NCBI GenBank assembly: GCA_031290295.1
Contig: JAITNT010000297.1
Location: forward strand, 1 to 6,903
Reading direction: 5' to 3'
Source: Clostridiales bacterium
GTDB lineage: Bacteria; Bacillota; Clostridia; Christensenellales; DUVY01
Length of the DNA stretch: 6,903 bases
In this document: one piece after another, positions 1-6,311 of the stretch
Numbering within the stretch: the stretch's first letter is position 1
Layout: each line of letters opens with the position of its first letter
Notes under the pieces: model-generated
Told to the model about the DNA's origin: nothing
Databases searched by the model: none
What the model saw: the letters and a program-made list of their open reading frames with translations, nothing else
Translations under genes and position numbers: made by a program

Positions 1-9
1 TTTTGACAT
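1..9 (-). CDS. 5' end of the next operon gene (only three codons visible)
   Basis: The reverse strand reads ATG TCA AAA (Met-Ser-Lys) and then leaves the window. The start is supported by an AAGGAG ribosome site at 16-21, six nucleotides upstream, and by a promoter-like sequence further up. Three codons say nothing about the product. In related maltodextrin clusters the genes after malG encode small membrane proteins, maltose phosphorylase, alpha-glucosidase or phosphoglucomutase, so a glucan-metabolism gene is a reasonable but untested guess. Confidence 0.6.
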
Positions 10-13
10 AATG

Positions 14-27
14 CGCTCCTTATACCG
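14..27. repeat. 14-bp direct repeat, copy 1
   Basis: The sequence CGCTCCTTATACCG at 14-27 is repeated without mismatch at 58-71. On the reverse strand each copy reads CGGTATAAGGAGCG and so contains a Shine-Dalgarno core. This copy is the one positioned to serve the ATG at 9. The 30 bp between the copies are almost entirely palindromic. Confidence 0.85.
16..21 (-). promoter_or_regulatory. Shine-Dalgarno site of the left-edge gene
   Basis: The reverse strand has AAGGAG followed by six nucleotides and ATG, which is ideal spacing. The same AAGGAG, inside an identical 14-nt segment, occurs a second time 44 nt upstream (60-65), where no start codon follows. This duplication is unusual and is treated as a finding. 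Confidence 0.7.
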
Positions 28-59
28 GAGCAAACGCATATAAAAATGCGTTTGCCCCG
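26..59 (-). promoter_or_regulatory. Strong leader hairpin upstream of the left-edge gene
   Basis: On the reverse strand, 59-46 pairs with 39-26 to form a 14-bp stem around a six-nucleotide loop (40-45). The only non-Watson-Crick position is 56/29, a G-U wobble in minus-strand RNA that would be A-C in plus-strand RNA. This favours a role in the minus-strand transcript. The core GCAAACGCAT / ATGCGTTTGC is also a perfect DNA palindrome of 10-bp arms, so it could instead bind a protein. No T-run follows, so it is not a normal intrinsic terminator. Confidence 0.7.
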
Positions 60-71
60 CTCCTTATACCG
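58..71. repeat. 14-bp direct repeat, copy 2
   Basis: This is identical to 14-27. It lies near the predicted 5' end of the left-edge gene's transcript, and its Shine-Dalgarno-like core has no nearby start codon. It could be a remnant of a tandem duplication, a target-site duplication around the hairpin between the copies, or a functional decoy or switch element. Confidence 0.85.
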
Positions 72-81
72 ACTGATTATA

Positions 82-110
82 AGTATATCATAATTTGATG
101 AATAGGGCAA
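82..110 (-). promoter_or_regulatory. Putative sigma-A promoter of the left-edge gene
   Basis: On the reverse strand TTGCCC (105-110) and TATACT (82-87) are separated by exactly 17 nt, matching the consensus at four and five of six bases. A second AT-rich box (TTATAAT) follows directly. A start near position 75 would give a leader of about 65 nt containing both direct-repeat copies and the hairpin. The gene after malG may therefore be transcribed independently as well as by readthrough, since no terminator is visible after malG. Confidence 0.5.
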
Positions 111-142
111 GATAAGTCTGTTATGAAAAGGCTTCCCGCTGT

Positions 143-979
143 TTACTCCTTGACCGCGCCCGCGGACAGACCGTTGACTAAGAACCGCACCAGACAGAAG
201 TACAGTATAATTATCGGGACGGCGATAAACATCGAGCCCGCCGCAAACCGGCTGAACTCGGTTTCGCCTAAGTTCATAAGCCCTACCGCGACCGTGTATA
301 AATCCTTTTGCTTGAGCAGCAGCCGGGGCAATATGAAATCGCTCCAAGGCCACGCGACCGCCGTCAGACTCGTAAAGACGATTATAGGCGCGGAAAGCGG
401 CAGAATTATTTTGAAGAAAATTCTGAGGTTAGTCGCGCCGTCGATTCTTGCCGCCTCGTCGATCGAGTTGGATATCGTATCGAAAAAACCTTTCTGCACC
501 ATGTACCCCATAGGCGCGCCCGCGCTGTAAATGAGAATAAGTCCCCAGAGATTATTTATGAGGTTAAATTGCGTCATCAGAATGTAGACGGCTATCATGC
601 TCATAAACGACGGAAACATTCCGAGCACAAGGGTAGTTTTCATCAAATTTTTACGGCTTCCGAATTTGAAACGGCTCATGGTATACGCCGTCAAAATTAC
701 CAAAAGCGTGCCGAATATACTGCTCATCACCGCGATGAAAAGCGTATTCAGAAACCACCGCGGGTAATTATACATAGCGGTATCGGTAAACAGCGTTACG
801 AAGCTGTCGAGGCTGTAGCTCCCGGGGAAAAATCCGTCGAAGCTGTACATCGACCCGGATTTGCTGAACGACGCCAATATCAGCCACAGAACGGGGAAGA
901 AGAAAATGAATCCGACCGCAATGAGTATCGCGTACGTTATCGCCGCGCCGCCTATTTTCAAAATTTTAATCTTTTTCAT
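143..979 (-). CDS. malG: MalG-type maltodextrin ABC transporter permease
   Basis: This 278-residue inner-membrane protein is one half of the channel of a carbohydrate importer (CUT1 family, binding-protein-dependent transport inner membrane component). About six hydrophobic segments are visible, the first at roughly 12-37. The cytoplasmic EAA loop that docks on the ATPase is intact: EAARIDG begins at residue 175 and the motif closes with I-LP at 191-194. The C-terminus ends GLSAGAVKE, very close to the classical MalG tail. Length is normal for the family. Its ATG overlaps the malF TGA (ATGA, 976-979), with AGGAGG ten nucleotides upstream inside malF, so translational coupling is likely. The substrate (maltodextrin rather than another oligosaccharide) is inferred from the amylase and MalE-like neighbours. 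Confidence 0.93.
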   Translation of the reverse strand: MKKIKILKIGGAAITYAILIAVGFIFFFPVLWLILASFSKSGSMYSFDGFFPGSYSLDSFVTLFTDTAMYNYPRWFLNTLFIAVMSSIFGTLLVILTAYTMSRFKFGSRKNLMKTTLVLGMFPSFMSMIAVYILMTQFNLINNLWGLILIYSAGAPMGYMVQKGFFDTISNSIDEAARIDGATNLRIFFKIILPLSAPIIVFTSLTAVAWPWSDFILPRLLLKQKDLYTVAVGLMNLGETEFSRFAAGSMFIAVPIIILYFCLVRFLVNGLSAGAVKE

Positions 980-2769
980 CTAAACGTGTCCTCCTGCTTG
1001 TACGAGGGCGATTTTATGTATACCGTCAAGGAAATTAACGACGTTATGATAAATATCACCAGGCTTATCGCCGCGCCTATCGAATAGTAATTGTTGTCTA
1101 TCGACAGATTATACAGCCAATTAATGAGCAAATCGGTGTCGGACGCAAGGAAATAGCCGTCCATATACAGCCCGCCGCGCAAGAAGTAGAATATGCCGAA
1201 GTTGTTGAAGTTGCCTATGAACGACGTTATAAGCACGGGCGTCGTGGCGAACAACACGAACGGCAGCGTAAGCGATATAAATTGCCTGAACGGGCTTGCG
1301 CCGTCAATCCTTGCCGCCTCGTAAAGATCGCGGTTCATGTTGGATAAAATTCCCGTCGCGAGCAGCATCGAGGTCGGTATGCTTATCCATGCGTTTACCG
1401 CTAGACCTATCGCCCGCGCCGACCATTTCGCGTCCAGATCCAAAAACCCGATCGCTTTTTTGCCGGAGTCTATAATCATTTGATTTACGGGACCGCCGTA
1501 CGAGAACATAAACTTAAAGGCGAGCAGGGATATAAAGCCCGGCACCGCGTAGGCGAGTATCGGGAACGCCCGCCAAAACGCCTTGCCCCTGACGCATTTT
1601 TTGTTGTACAGAAGCGCAAGCCCCAGCCCGCCGAAATAATTCAGCGCGGTCGCCAAGACCGCCCAGACAAAGTTCCACCCTAATATCTTGACAAAGGTCG
1701 GCGCGAATTGTCCGAGCGACATTATCTTTTCAAAGCTAACCAGCCCCGACCAATCGACGAGCGCGGGCGGCACTATGTCGCCGCCGTAGTTCGTAAAGGC
1801 TATCAGAATCATGAATATTATCGGCAGAACGTTGAATACGCCCACGCCGATTACCGGAATAAAGAGCGCGGTCTTGTGAAATTTTTTGTCCAGAAGCTCC
1901 TTGACGTCCTGCACGAAGCCCGCGGGCGCTTTACCCTCTCCGAGCCGCCTCTGCGTTTCGTAAACGTCCTTTATATTCGCCGTGTACAGCGCGAAATACA
2001 GAATCAAAACGATAATCGCAAATATTCCCATGATAAGCATAGCGACGGAATTATCGCCCTCGACGCCGAACCACTGATTGCCCTCGACCGTTCCGAGCGT
2101 GAAAAACCCCGCTATCATCGCTCCGCCCCGCCATATGAAAAAGGCCGGCGCAAGCAGTTGAATTATCAGGTACAAAACGCCCTTTGCCCATTGCTTATAC
2201 AGCAGCTGACCCGACCCCATTATCAGCGCGGAGCAAGCGACCCTGTAATTGCCGCGCTTTATTATATTTGCCGCGCCGGATAATTTATCCCTGACGGCGC
2301 TTATCAAAAATATTTTCTTTTTTTTGCCCGCCGTATCGGCGGCGGGTTCGTCCGCGCCGTCCGGTCTGCCCTTGCGCCGATTAACCAGAATGTACGCAGC
2401 GTACGCGCCGTAAGCGAGAACCGTTCCGGTTATCATATCCGTAATAAGCGTGACCGCGGCGCCCGGAACCGTCAGCGCCCCCGTCAAGCCTGCCCCGCCC
2501 GCCGCCGCCAAAAACGCGGCGACTATCAGCTCCGCCAGCGCTATCTCCGCAAGCATAAGAACGCCCGCGAATACATACGGGTACTTGCTCTTGTCGTAAG
2601 GGTTGTTTTTGCGGTACGACATCAGGAACAGAATACCCAGCCCGACGCCGGCGAGTCCCGCGAGCAAGCCGAACGCCGCCGATATGATTACCCATACCGC
2701 GACCGCGGCGAGCGAGCTGATAATTCCCCAAGCCGTGCCTTTGATTTTCCCTTTTATTTTTTCTTTCAT
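976..2769 (-). CDS. malF: MalF-type permease with extended N-terminal membrane region
   Basis: This is the partner channel subunit, 597 residues. The C-terminal ~300 residues form the usual permease core, with the EAA loop EAARIDGAS starting at residue 484. The N-terminal half is unusual. There are about four hydrophobic helices (roughly 14-50, 65-90 and 100-129), a charged linker (about 130-153), then a segment with GSGQ..YKQW.KG (about 185-197) and further helices before the core. Gram-positive MalF/MdxF proteins often carry an N-terminal region with a GQ-KQ-KG motif, but the extra ~150 residues ahead of it make this protein long. E. coli MalF (514 residues) is longer than the core for another reason, a large extracytoplasmic P2 domain, which is not visible here. 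GTG (2775) and ATG (2772) also lie in frame; ATG at 2769 is chosen because it is six nucleotides from GGAGG (2776-2780). It follows the binding-protein gene by 30 nt. Confidence 0.9.
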   Translation of the reverse strand: MKEKIKGKIKGTAWGIISSLAAVAVWVIISAAFGLLAGLAGVGLGILFLMSYRKNNPYDKSKYPYVFAGVLMLAEIALAELIVAAFLAAAGGAGLTGALTVPGAAVTLITDMITGTVLAYGAYAAYILVNRRKGRPDGADEPAADTAGKKKKIFLISAVRDKLSGAANIIKRGNYRVACSALIMGSGQLLYKQWAKGVLYLIIQLLAPAFFIWRGGAMIAGFFTLGTVEGNQWFGVEGDNSVAMLIMGIFAIIVLILYFALYTANIKDVYETQRRLGEGKAPAGFVQDVKELLDKKFHKTALFIPVIGVGVFNVLPIIFMILIAFTNYGGDIVPPALVDWSGLVSFEKIMSLGQFAPTFVKILGWNFVWAVLATALNYFGGLGLALLYNKKCVRGKAFWRAFPILAYAVPGFISLLAFKFMFSYGGPVNQMIIDSGKKAIGFLDLDAKWSARAIGLAVNAWISIPTSMLLATGILSNMNRDLYEAARIDGASPFRQFISLTLPFVLFATTPVLITSFIGNFNNFGIFYFLRGGLYMDGYFLASDTDLLINWLYNLSIDNNYYSIGAAISLVIFIITSLISLTVYIKSPSYKQEDTFR

Positions 2770-2799
2770 CATCACCCTCCTATTGAACCCGTTGCAAGG

Positions 2800-4236
2800 C
2801 TATTGCAGCGCGTGTATAGAATCGTATATCTGCTTGTCCACGTTTATGAGCGCGGCTCTGAACGAATCCGGCGTCCGGTATTTCTGCCCGTCCGCGCCGC
2901 TTACCGGGCGGAACGGATCCTTAGCGACGTCCGTAAAAAATGTTTGCAGGGGCGTCCAAAGCTGCGCCGACGCTTTTATGGACGGCATAACCGCGATACT
3001 GCCCTCCGCAAGGTTTTTGTTTATCGTTTCGCTGAGTCCGCCCGCCTCGTCCGCCGCGTCCCGTCTTGCCGGGACTATGCCCAGAAGCTCGTTGCGGCGC
3101 TTGACGTTAGCGTAATTCGTGGCGAAATCCACAAAGGCGAGCGCGGCGTTAGGCGATTTTGTGTACGCGCTTATCGCGTAGCCGTTAACGCCGCCCATCA
3201 TTTTGCTCGGTATCAGGGCGGGGTTAATTTCCGACAAATCACCGCTTTCGGGCAGATACGGAATATCCGCTATCCCGAGGTTTTCCACGGCCTCCGCCCG
3301 GGTCATTCCGTTCTTTATAAGCTCGTCGATAAACATCGTGTAAACGTCGGGCGTGGTCATGGTCGCGAAGTAATCGCCGCTGCCTATCTTGGAATATGCG
3401 CTTACCGTAACGGTATCGTCTATGCACGACTCGTTCATCGAGGACGCCAGCTGCCGCAAAACGCCCGCGCCCTTTTCCGCTTCGCCCTTGCTGAAACCCA
3501 CGTCGTAAGTATCCGTATCGTTTTTGCCGAACGCGTACGCGCCGTAGCTGTAGAGGTACCCGATCGCGAAGTACGGGTCAAACAGCGATTTCATGTATCC
3601 GAACTTGCCCTCCGCTCTCTTAGACAGCGAGAACCTGTACAGCGCGTTCCAGCTTTCAATCATATCGGGCACGCCGTTACCGTTATCGTCCCACGCCGTG
3701 CGCCAATCGGCGGGCAGCAAATCCTTGCGGTAATAGAGCAGCGGCCCTTGTATGTTGACGGGCACGCCGCAATAAAAGTCCTCGCCCTCTACGACGGCCT
3801 TGTACGCGTCCCACGCTTTCTGGTCGATCTGCCCGCAGCACTCCAGCTCCTCTATCGGCAAGGGTTGAATATGCTTGCCGTCTACGTACTTCATCAGCCT
3901 GTCGTTAGCCTGATACAGCACGTCGGGTCCGTAGCCGTAGGGACCGTCGTTCTCGAGGTCGGAATATTGATCCATATTAGCATCCTGCGCGTGTATGCCG
4001 TATTCGGCGTACTTCGCGTTAAAGGCGTCTAATAATTCTTTCAAATACCCCTGCTTTATGGCGGTATCGTTCTCCAAGATACGCAGCGTTATATTGCGTT
4101 CCAAAACGCCCGTAAACTTGTACGCTCCCTCGCCCTCGACGCTTCCGCTCATCAGACCGCACGCCGTAAGTATTATGCCGAGCGTAAGAATATGCCCGAG
4201 AATGCCCGCGGTTACGCCTACTGTCGTTTTCCTCAT
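2800..4236 (-). CDS. malE: MalE-like maltodextrin-binding lipoprotein (family 1 solute-binding protein)
   Basis: This 478-residue protein captures sugar outside the cell for the MalF/MalG permease. A short signal peptide ends in the lipobox LTAC with Cys26, so it is a lipid-anchored lipoprotein. Family landmarks are GPDVLYQANDRL (from 103), a GVPVNIQGPLLYYRKDLLP stretch (157-175), GGVNGYAISAYTKSPNAA (348-365) and MPSIKASAQLW (417-427), which correspond to MalE segments. An EF-hand-like loop, D-x-N-x-N-G-x-x-D-x-x-E at 183-194, is inserted after KDLLPADW. The frame continues upstream to 4302, but ATG 4236 is chosen because AAGGAGG lies five nucleotides before it and the signal peptide begins there. 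It lies 159 nt after the GH13 gene and 30 nt before malF. Maltodextrin is inferred as the ligand; a related alpha-glucan is possible. Confidence 0.92.
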   Translation of the reverse strand: MRKTTVGVTAGILGHILTLGIILTACGLMSGSVEGEGAYKFTGVLERNITLRILENDTAIKQGYLKELLDAFNAKYAEYGIHAQDANMDQYSDLENDGPYGYGPDVLYQANDRLMKYVDGKHIQPLPIEELECCGQIDQKAWDAYKAVVEGEDFYCGVPVNIQGPLLYYRKDLLPADWRTAWDDNGNGVPDMIESWNALYRFSLSKRAEGKFGYMKSLFDPYFAIGYLYSYGAYAFGKNDTDTYDVGFSKGEAEKGAGVLRQLASSMNESCIDDTVTVSAYSKIGSGDYFATMTTPDVYTMFIDELIKNGMTRAEAVENLGIADIPYLPESGDLSEINPALIPSKMMGGVNGYAISAYTKSPNAALAFVDFATNYANVKRRNELLGIVPARRDAADEAGGLSETINKNLAEGSIAVMPSIKASAQLWTPLQTFFTDVAKDPFRPVSGADGQKYRTPDSFRAALINVDKQIYDSIHALQ

Positions 4237-4241
4237 ATTAA

Positions 4242-4265
4242 CCTCCTTACCGCCGCACGGCGGCG
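4242..4265 (-). promoter_or_regulatory. malE ribosome site capped by a GC hairpin
   Basis: On the reverse strand a perfect six-bp GC-only stem (CGCCGC / GCGGCG, 4265-4260 with 4256-4251, loop CGT) ends two nucleotides before AAGGAGG (4248-4242). The ATG follows after five more. A stable stem this close to a strong ribosome site may protect the mRNA 5' end after processing or tune initiation. The stem is seen directly; the role is inferred. Confidence 0.55.
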
Positions 4266-4287
4266 CAAACAATGTGTGAAAGACCGG

Positions 4288-4362
4288 ACGCGCCGCAGAC
4301 AAAGAAAGCGAGCGCCTCCGACGGGGAGTGTATACGGAAATACATGACCCTAGGCGGCGCGT
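4288..4362 (-). other. Possible branched RNA structure between the GH13 and malE genes
   Basis: A perfect nine-bp inverted repeat (ACGCGCCGC at 4288-4296 and GCGGCGCGT at 4354-4362) encloses two small inverted repeats: CTCC/GGAG (4316-4319 with 4325-4328) and TGTAT/ATACA (4329-4333 with 4340-4344). Together they could fold as a three-way junction in the operon mRNA. No T-run follows on the minus strand, so it is not a standard terminator. I could not find a convincing promoter in 4237-4395. The inner stems are short, so chance is a real alternative. Confidence 0.35.
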
Positions 4363-4395
4363 TGCTTTCTGCAGTATCCGGCGATGTACGGGCTT

Positions 4396-6093
4396 TCACA
4401 GCGCTTCTATGACGAAGCCGCCGCTCTTAAGCCTGCCGCCCTGCGCGTTGCGGCTCAAAACGACGCTTCCGTCCGCAACCGTTTCCGCGTCCGCGCCGGT
4501 GTTATTGACCGTAAGGCGCAAGACCTTTTTGTCCGCCGTCCGTTCCAGAATAAACAACCCGAGCTCCGCCCTGAGAGCTATTTCTCCGCATTGTAATTCC
4601 GGTCGCTTCTTCAGCCCGATAAGCGCCCTTACCGCCCCCATAAGCGGCGTATCCTTATTCGCTTTTTCCCAATCGAACGTGCGTCTGCAATCGGGGTCGT
4701 AGCCGCCGCGTATTCCTATCTCGGTGCCGTAGTATATCCCGGGCGCGCCCAAATACATAAAGGTAACCGCAAGCGCGCAAATCAGCTTATCCTCGTCGCC
4801 CTTTAGCAGGGTCAAAAAGCGGTGCGTGTCGTGGCTGTCCAAAATGTTAAGCATCATGGCGTTTACCTGATCGGTGTTGCGCATAAGCAAGCCGTTCAGC
4901 CTCTCGGCAAAGCCCTGCGCCGTCAGCTTATTATCGGCGAAGAAGTCAAGGCAGGCCTTTGTGAACGCGTAATTCATAATGCTGTCGTACTGCTCGCCGT
5001 GCAAAAACGGATTCGCGTCGTGCCAGTTCTCTCCGATTATCACGCAGTCGTCCTTTACCTCCTTGACGCTCTCGGTAAAATGCCGCCAGAAATTATGGCT
5101 GACCTCGTCCGACACGTCGAGCCGCCAGCCGTCAATGCCGTAATCCTTTATCCAGTGCGCAGCGACGTCTATCAAGTACCGTTGCAGCTCCTTATTCGAG
5201 GTGTTGAATTTAGGCATATAGCCGCAGGAAGCAAAGCATTCGTAATTGCATTTTGCCGGGTCGGGCTTGTCGCCGTGAATAATGAACCAATCGTAATAAT
5301 GCGATTCCCTGCCTTTTTTTATCACGTCCTGAAACTGCGGCAGTCTTTCGCTGCAATGATTGAATACCGCGTCCAAAACGATGCGTATACCCTTGCCGTG
5401 CGCCGCTTCCACCAGGGTACGGAAATCCTCGTTGCCGCCGAAATGCCTGTCAACGCCGTAGTAATCGCTTATATCGTACTTGTGATTAGATATTGACCGG
5501 AATATCGGCGTAAGGTACAGCACGTTCACGCCGAGATCGGTAAGATAATCTAATTTTGCCGTAATACCCTTCAGGTCGCCGCCCGCAAAGCTTTCGGCGG
5601 TCGGCAAATCGCCCCATTTCAGGTTTATGTAGCCGTCGTCCTTTTCGTAGTCGCCCCTGTTGAAGCGGTCCACGAATATCTGATAAAACACCGCCTCCCG
5701 CATCCACGGCACGACCCTATGCACGTCGATCGCGTTAATGTACGGCAGCTGAAACGAATTAAAGTAAGCCAGCTTAAAATCGAACGCATCCGTCAACCCG
5801 TCCTCCGAAAAATACCGCGGTTTTCCGCACGCCGTTATCTCAAAAACGTATACGAACCGCACGTCGCTAAGCGCGAGCTTAACGGTATACCAGTCGAATT
5901 TGCCGTCCGTATACCGCTTTTTCAGCGCGGCGCGGCGTTGCGTTTTATAAAAATCGTATTTATTCCCGTATATTACGTTTACCGCGTCAAGGATATCGCT
6001 TTTTGCGGCTCGCAGCCGCAAAACCACCGTTTTGTCCGACGCCGCAAAACAGTATTTCGTATCGGGAATATGTAAAATAGCTTCTTCGTTCAT
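4396..6093 (-). CDS. GH13 neopullulanase / cyclomaltodextrinase / maltogenic amylase-type enzyme
   Basis: This 565-residue cytoplasmic glycoside hydrolase (no signal peptide) would cleave alpha-1,4 links in imported maltodextrins, possibly also cyclodextrins or pullulan. Residues 1 to ~120 look like the CBM34-type N-terminal domain of GH13 subfamily 20. The barrel follows with all conserved regions: DAVFNH (241-246), MPKFN (293-297, close to the MPKLN signature of this subfamily), GWRLDVSDE with nucleophile Asp326, GENWHD with acid/base Glu355, and LDSHDTHR with Asp422. These are each one residue from the recalled positions in Thermoactinomyces TVAII (325/354/421), which supports ATG 6093 as the start. 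GGAG lies eight nucleotides upstream of it. A TTG at 6132 would add 13 residues with a weaker ribosome site. It is the first gene of the operon, as bbmA is in the B. subtilis mdx cluster. Exact substrate preference cannot be read from sequence. Confidence 0.93.
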   Translation of the reverse strand: MNEEAILHIPDTKYCFAASDKTVVLRLRAAKSDILDAVNVIYGNKYDFYKTQRRAALKKRYTDGKFDWYTVKLALSDVRFVYVFEITACGKPRYFSEDGLTDAFDFKLAYFNSFQLPYINAIDVHRVVPWMREAVFYQIFVDRFNRGDYEKDDGYINLKWGDLPTAESFAGGDLKGITAKLDYLTDLGVNVLYLTPIFRSISNHKYDISDYYGVDRHFGGNEDFRTLVEAAHGKGIRIVLDAVFNHCSERLPQFQDVIKKGRESHYYDWFIIHGDKPDPAKCNYECFASCGYMPKFNTSNKELQRYLIDVAAHWIKDYGIDGWRLDVSDEVSHNFWRHFTESVKEVKDDCVIIGENWHDANPFLHGEQYDSIMNYAFTKACLDFFADNKLTAQGFAERLNGLLMRNTDQVNAMMLNILDSHDTHRFLTLLKGDEDKLICALAVTFMYLGAPGIYYGTEIGIRGGYDPDCRRTFDWEKANKDTPLMGAVRALIGLKKRPELQCGEIALRAELGLFILERTADKKVLRLTVNNTGADAETVADGSVVLSRNAQGGRLKSGGFVIEAL

Positions 6094-6148
6094 TATGCAG
6101 TCTCCGTTCTTTTTTGCAGCCTTGCAGAACAATTCGCCCTCTTTTTTC

Positions 6149-6185
6149 GCCGTATTATGCTCCGCTAACGCTCACCGCATACGGC
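6149..6185. repeat. Inverted repeat in the divergent intergenic region (distal)
   Basis: GCCGTAT (6149-6155) and ATACGGC (6179-6185) are perfect seven-bp arms around 23 nt. It lies in what would be the 5' leader of the GH13 operon, 56 nt before its ATG. The T-run at 6142-6147 lies on the left of the arms on the plus strand and reads as A on the minus strand, so it does not make a terminator for either direction. Confidence 0.5.
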
Positions 6186-6195
6186 TGTCATAGGG

Positions 6196-6224
6196 CTTTT
6201 ATTGCGGGAAACCCGCAATAAAAG
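6196..6224. repeat. Perfect 13-bp hairpin in the divergent intergenic region
   Basis: CTTTTATTGCGGG (6196-6208) and CCCGCAATAAAAG (6212-6224) are perfectly complementary across a three-nt AAA loop. On the plus strand six Ts follow at 6231-6236, but no plus-strand gene lies upstream to terminate. On the minus strand it would be a stable stem in the leader of the GH13 operon with no U-tract after it. It may be a dispersed intergenic palindrome, a leader stability element or an attenuation element; I cannot tell which. Confidence 0.75.
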
Positions 6225-6239
6225 AAAGTGTTTTTTCTT

Positions 6240-6252
6240 GCGTTTGCCCCGC
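6240..6252. repeat. 13-mer shared with the left-edge leader
   Basis: GCGTTTGCCCCGC here is identical to 48-60, where it is one arm of the leader hairpin. Here no matching second arm is present. Both copies sit upstream of minus-strand genes in the same orientation. The inner GCAAACGC (reverse strand) resembles the half-site of the palindrome at 6287-6300, so it may be a regulator half-site or part of a dispersed repeat. Confidence 0.6.
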
Positions 6253-6281
6253 CTTTTTTACGTTCTTTCACGGCAACTCTA

Positions 6282-6311
6282 TTGACAAAACGCACGTTTT
6301 AGATTTATAAT
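6282..6311 (+). promoter_or_regulatory. Near-consensus promoter of the LacI-family regulator
   Basis: TTGACA (6282-6287) and TATAAT (6306-6311) both match consensus fully and are 18 nt apart. The -10 box ends seven nucleotides before the A of the ATG at 6319. Transcription is therefore expected to start at or within about three bases of the start codon, giving a leaderless mRNA. No ribosome site could fit in the transcript. Confidence 0.85.
6287..6300. promoter_or_regulatory. Candidate LacI-family operator
   Basis: AAAACG-CA-CGTTTT is a palindrome with perfect six-bp arms and a two-nt centre. Size and CG-centred composition are like LacI-family operators. It fills the spacer between -35 and -10 of the regulator's own promoter, so binding would block that promoter (autoregulation) and could also affect the divergent operon. 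That the neighbouring regulator binds it is inferred from position. Confidence 0.6.

Noticed and set aside
308..1087. A 259-codon plus-strand open frame across malG and the malF end
   Set aside because: It spans two well-supported opposite-strand genes, its product is a low-complexity Arg/Glu-rich sequence, and it matches no family I know.
2803..4032. A 409-codon open frame on the plus strand antisense to the binding-protein gene
   Set aside because: It is the shadow of a gene with clear MalE-like motifs; its translation is rich in Arg, Val and His with no recognisable domain and no ribosome site.
4237..4302. Upstream in-frame start that would add 22 residues to the binding protein
   Set aside because: The added residues would precede the signal peptide, whereas ATG 4236 has AAGGAGG at five nucleotides and begins directly with the signal sequence.
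4822..5496. A 224-codon plus-strand open frame inside the GH13 gene
   Set aside because: It lies wholly opposite the conserved catalytic region of the GH13 enzyme and has Val/Ala/Arg-rich shadow composition.
6094..6132. TTG start adding 13 residues to the GH13 enzyme
   Set aside because: The ATG at 6093 has a GGAG site and places the catalytic residues within one position of those recalled for TVAII; the extension has only a weak ribosome site.
6196..6236. Hairpin plus six Ts as a plus-strand intrinsic terminator
   Set aside because: The T-run begins six nucleotides after the stem and no plus-strand gene lies upstream, so there is nothing evident to terminate.
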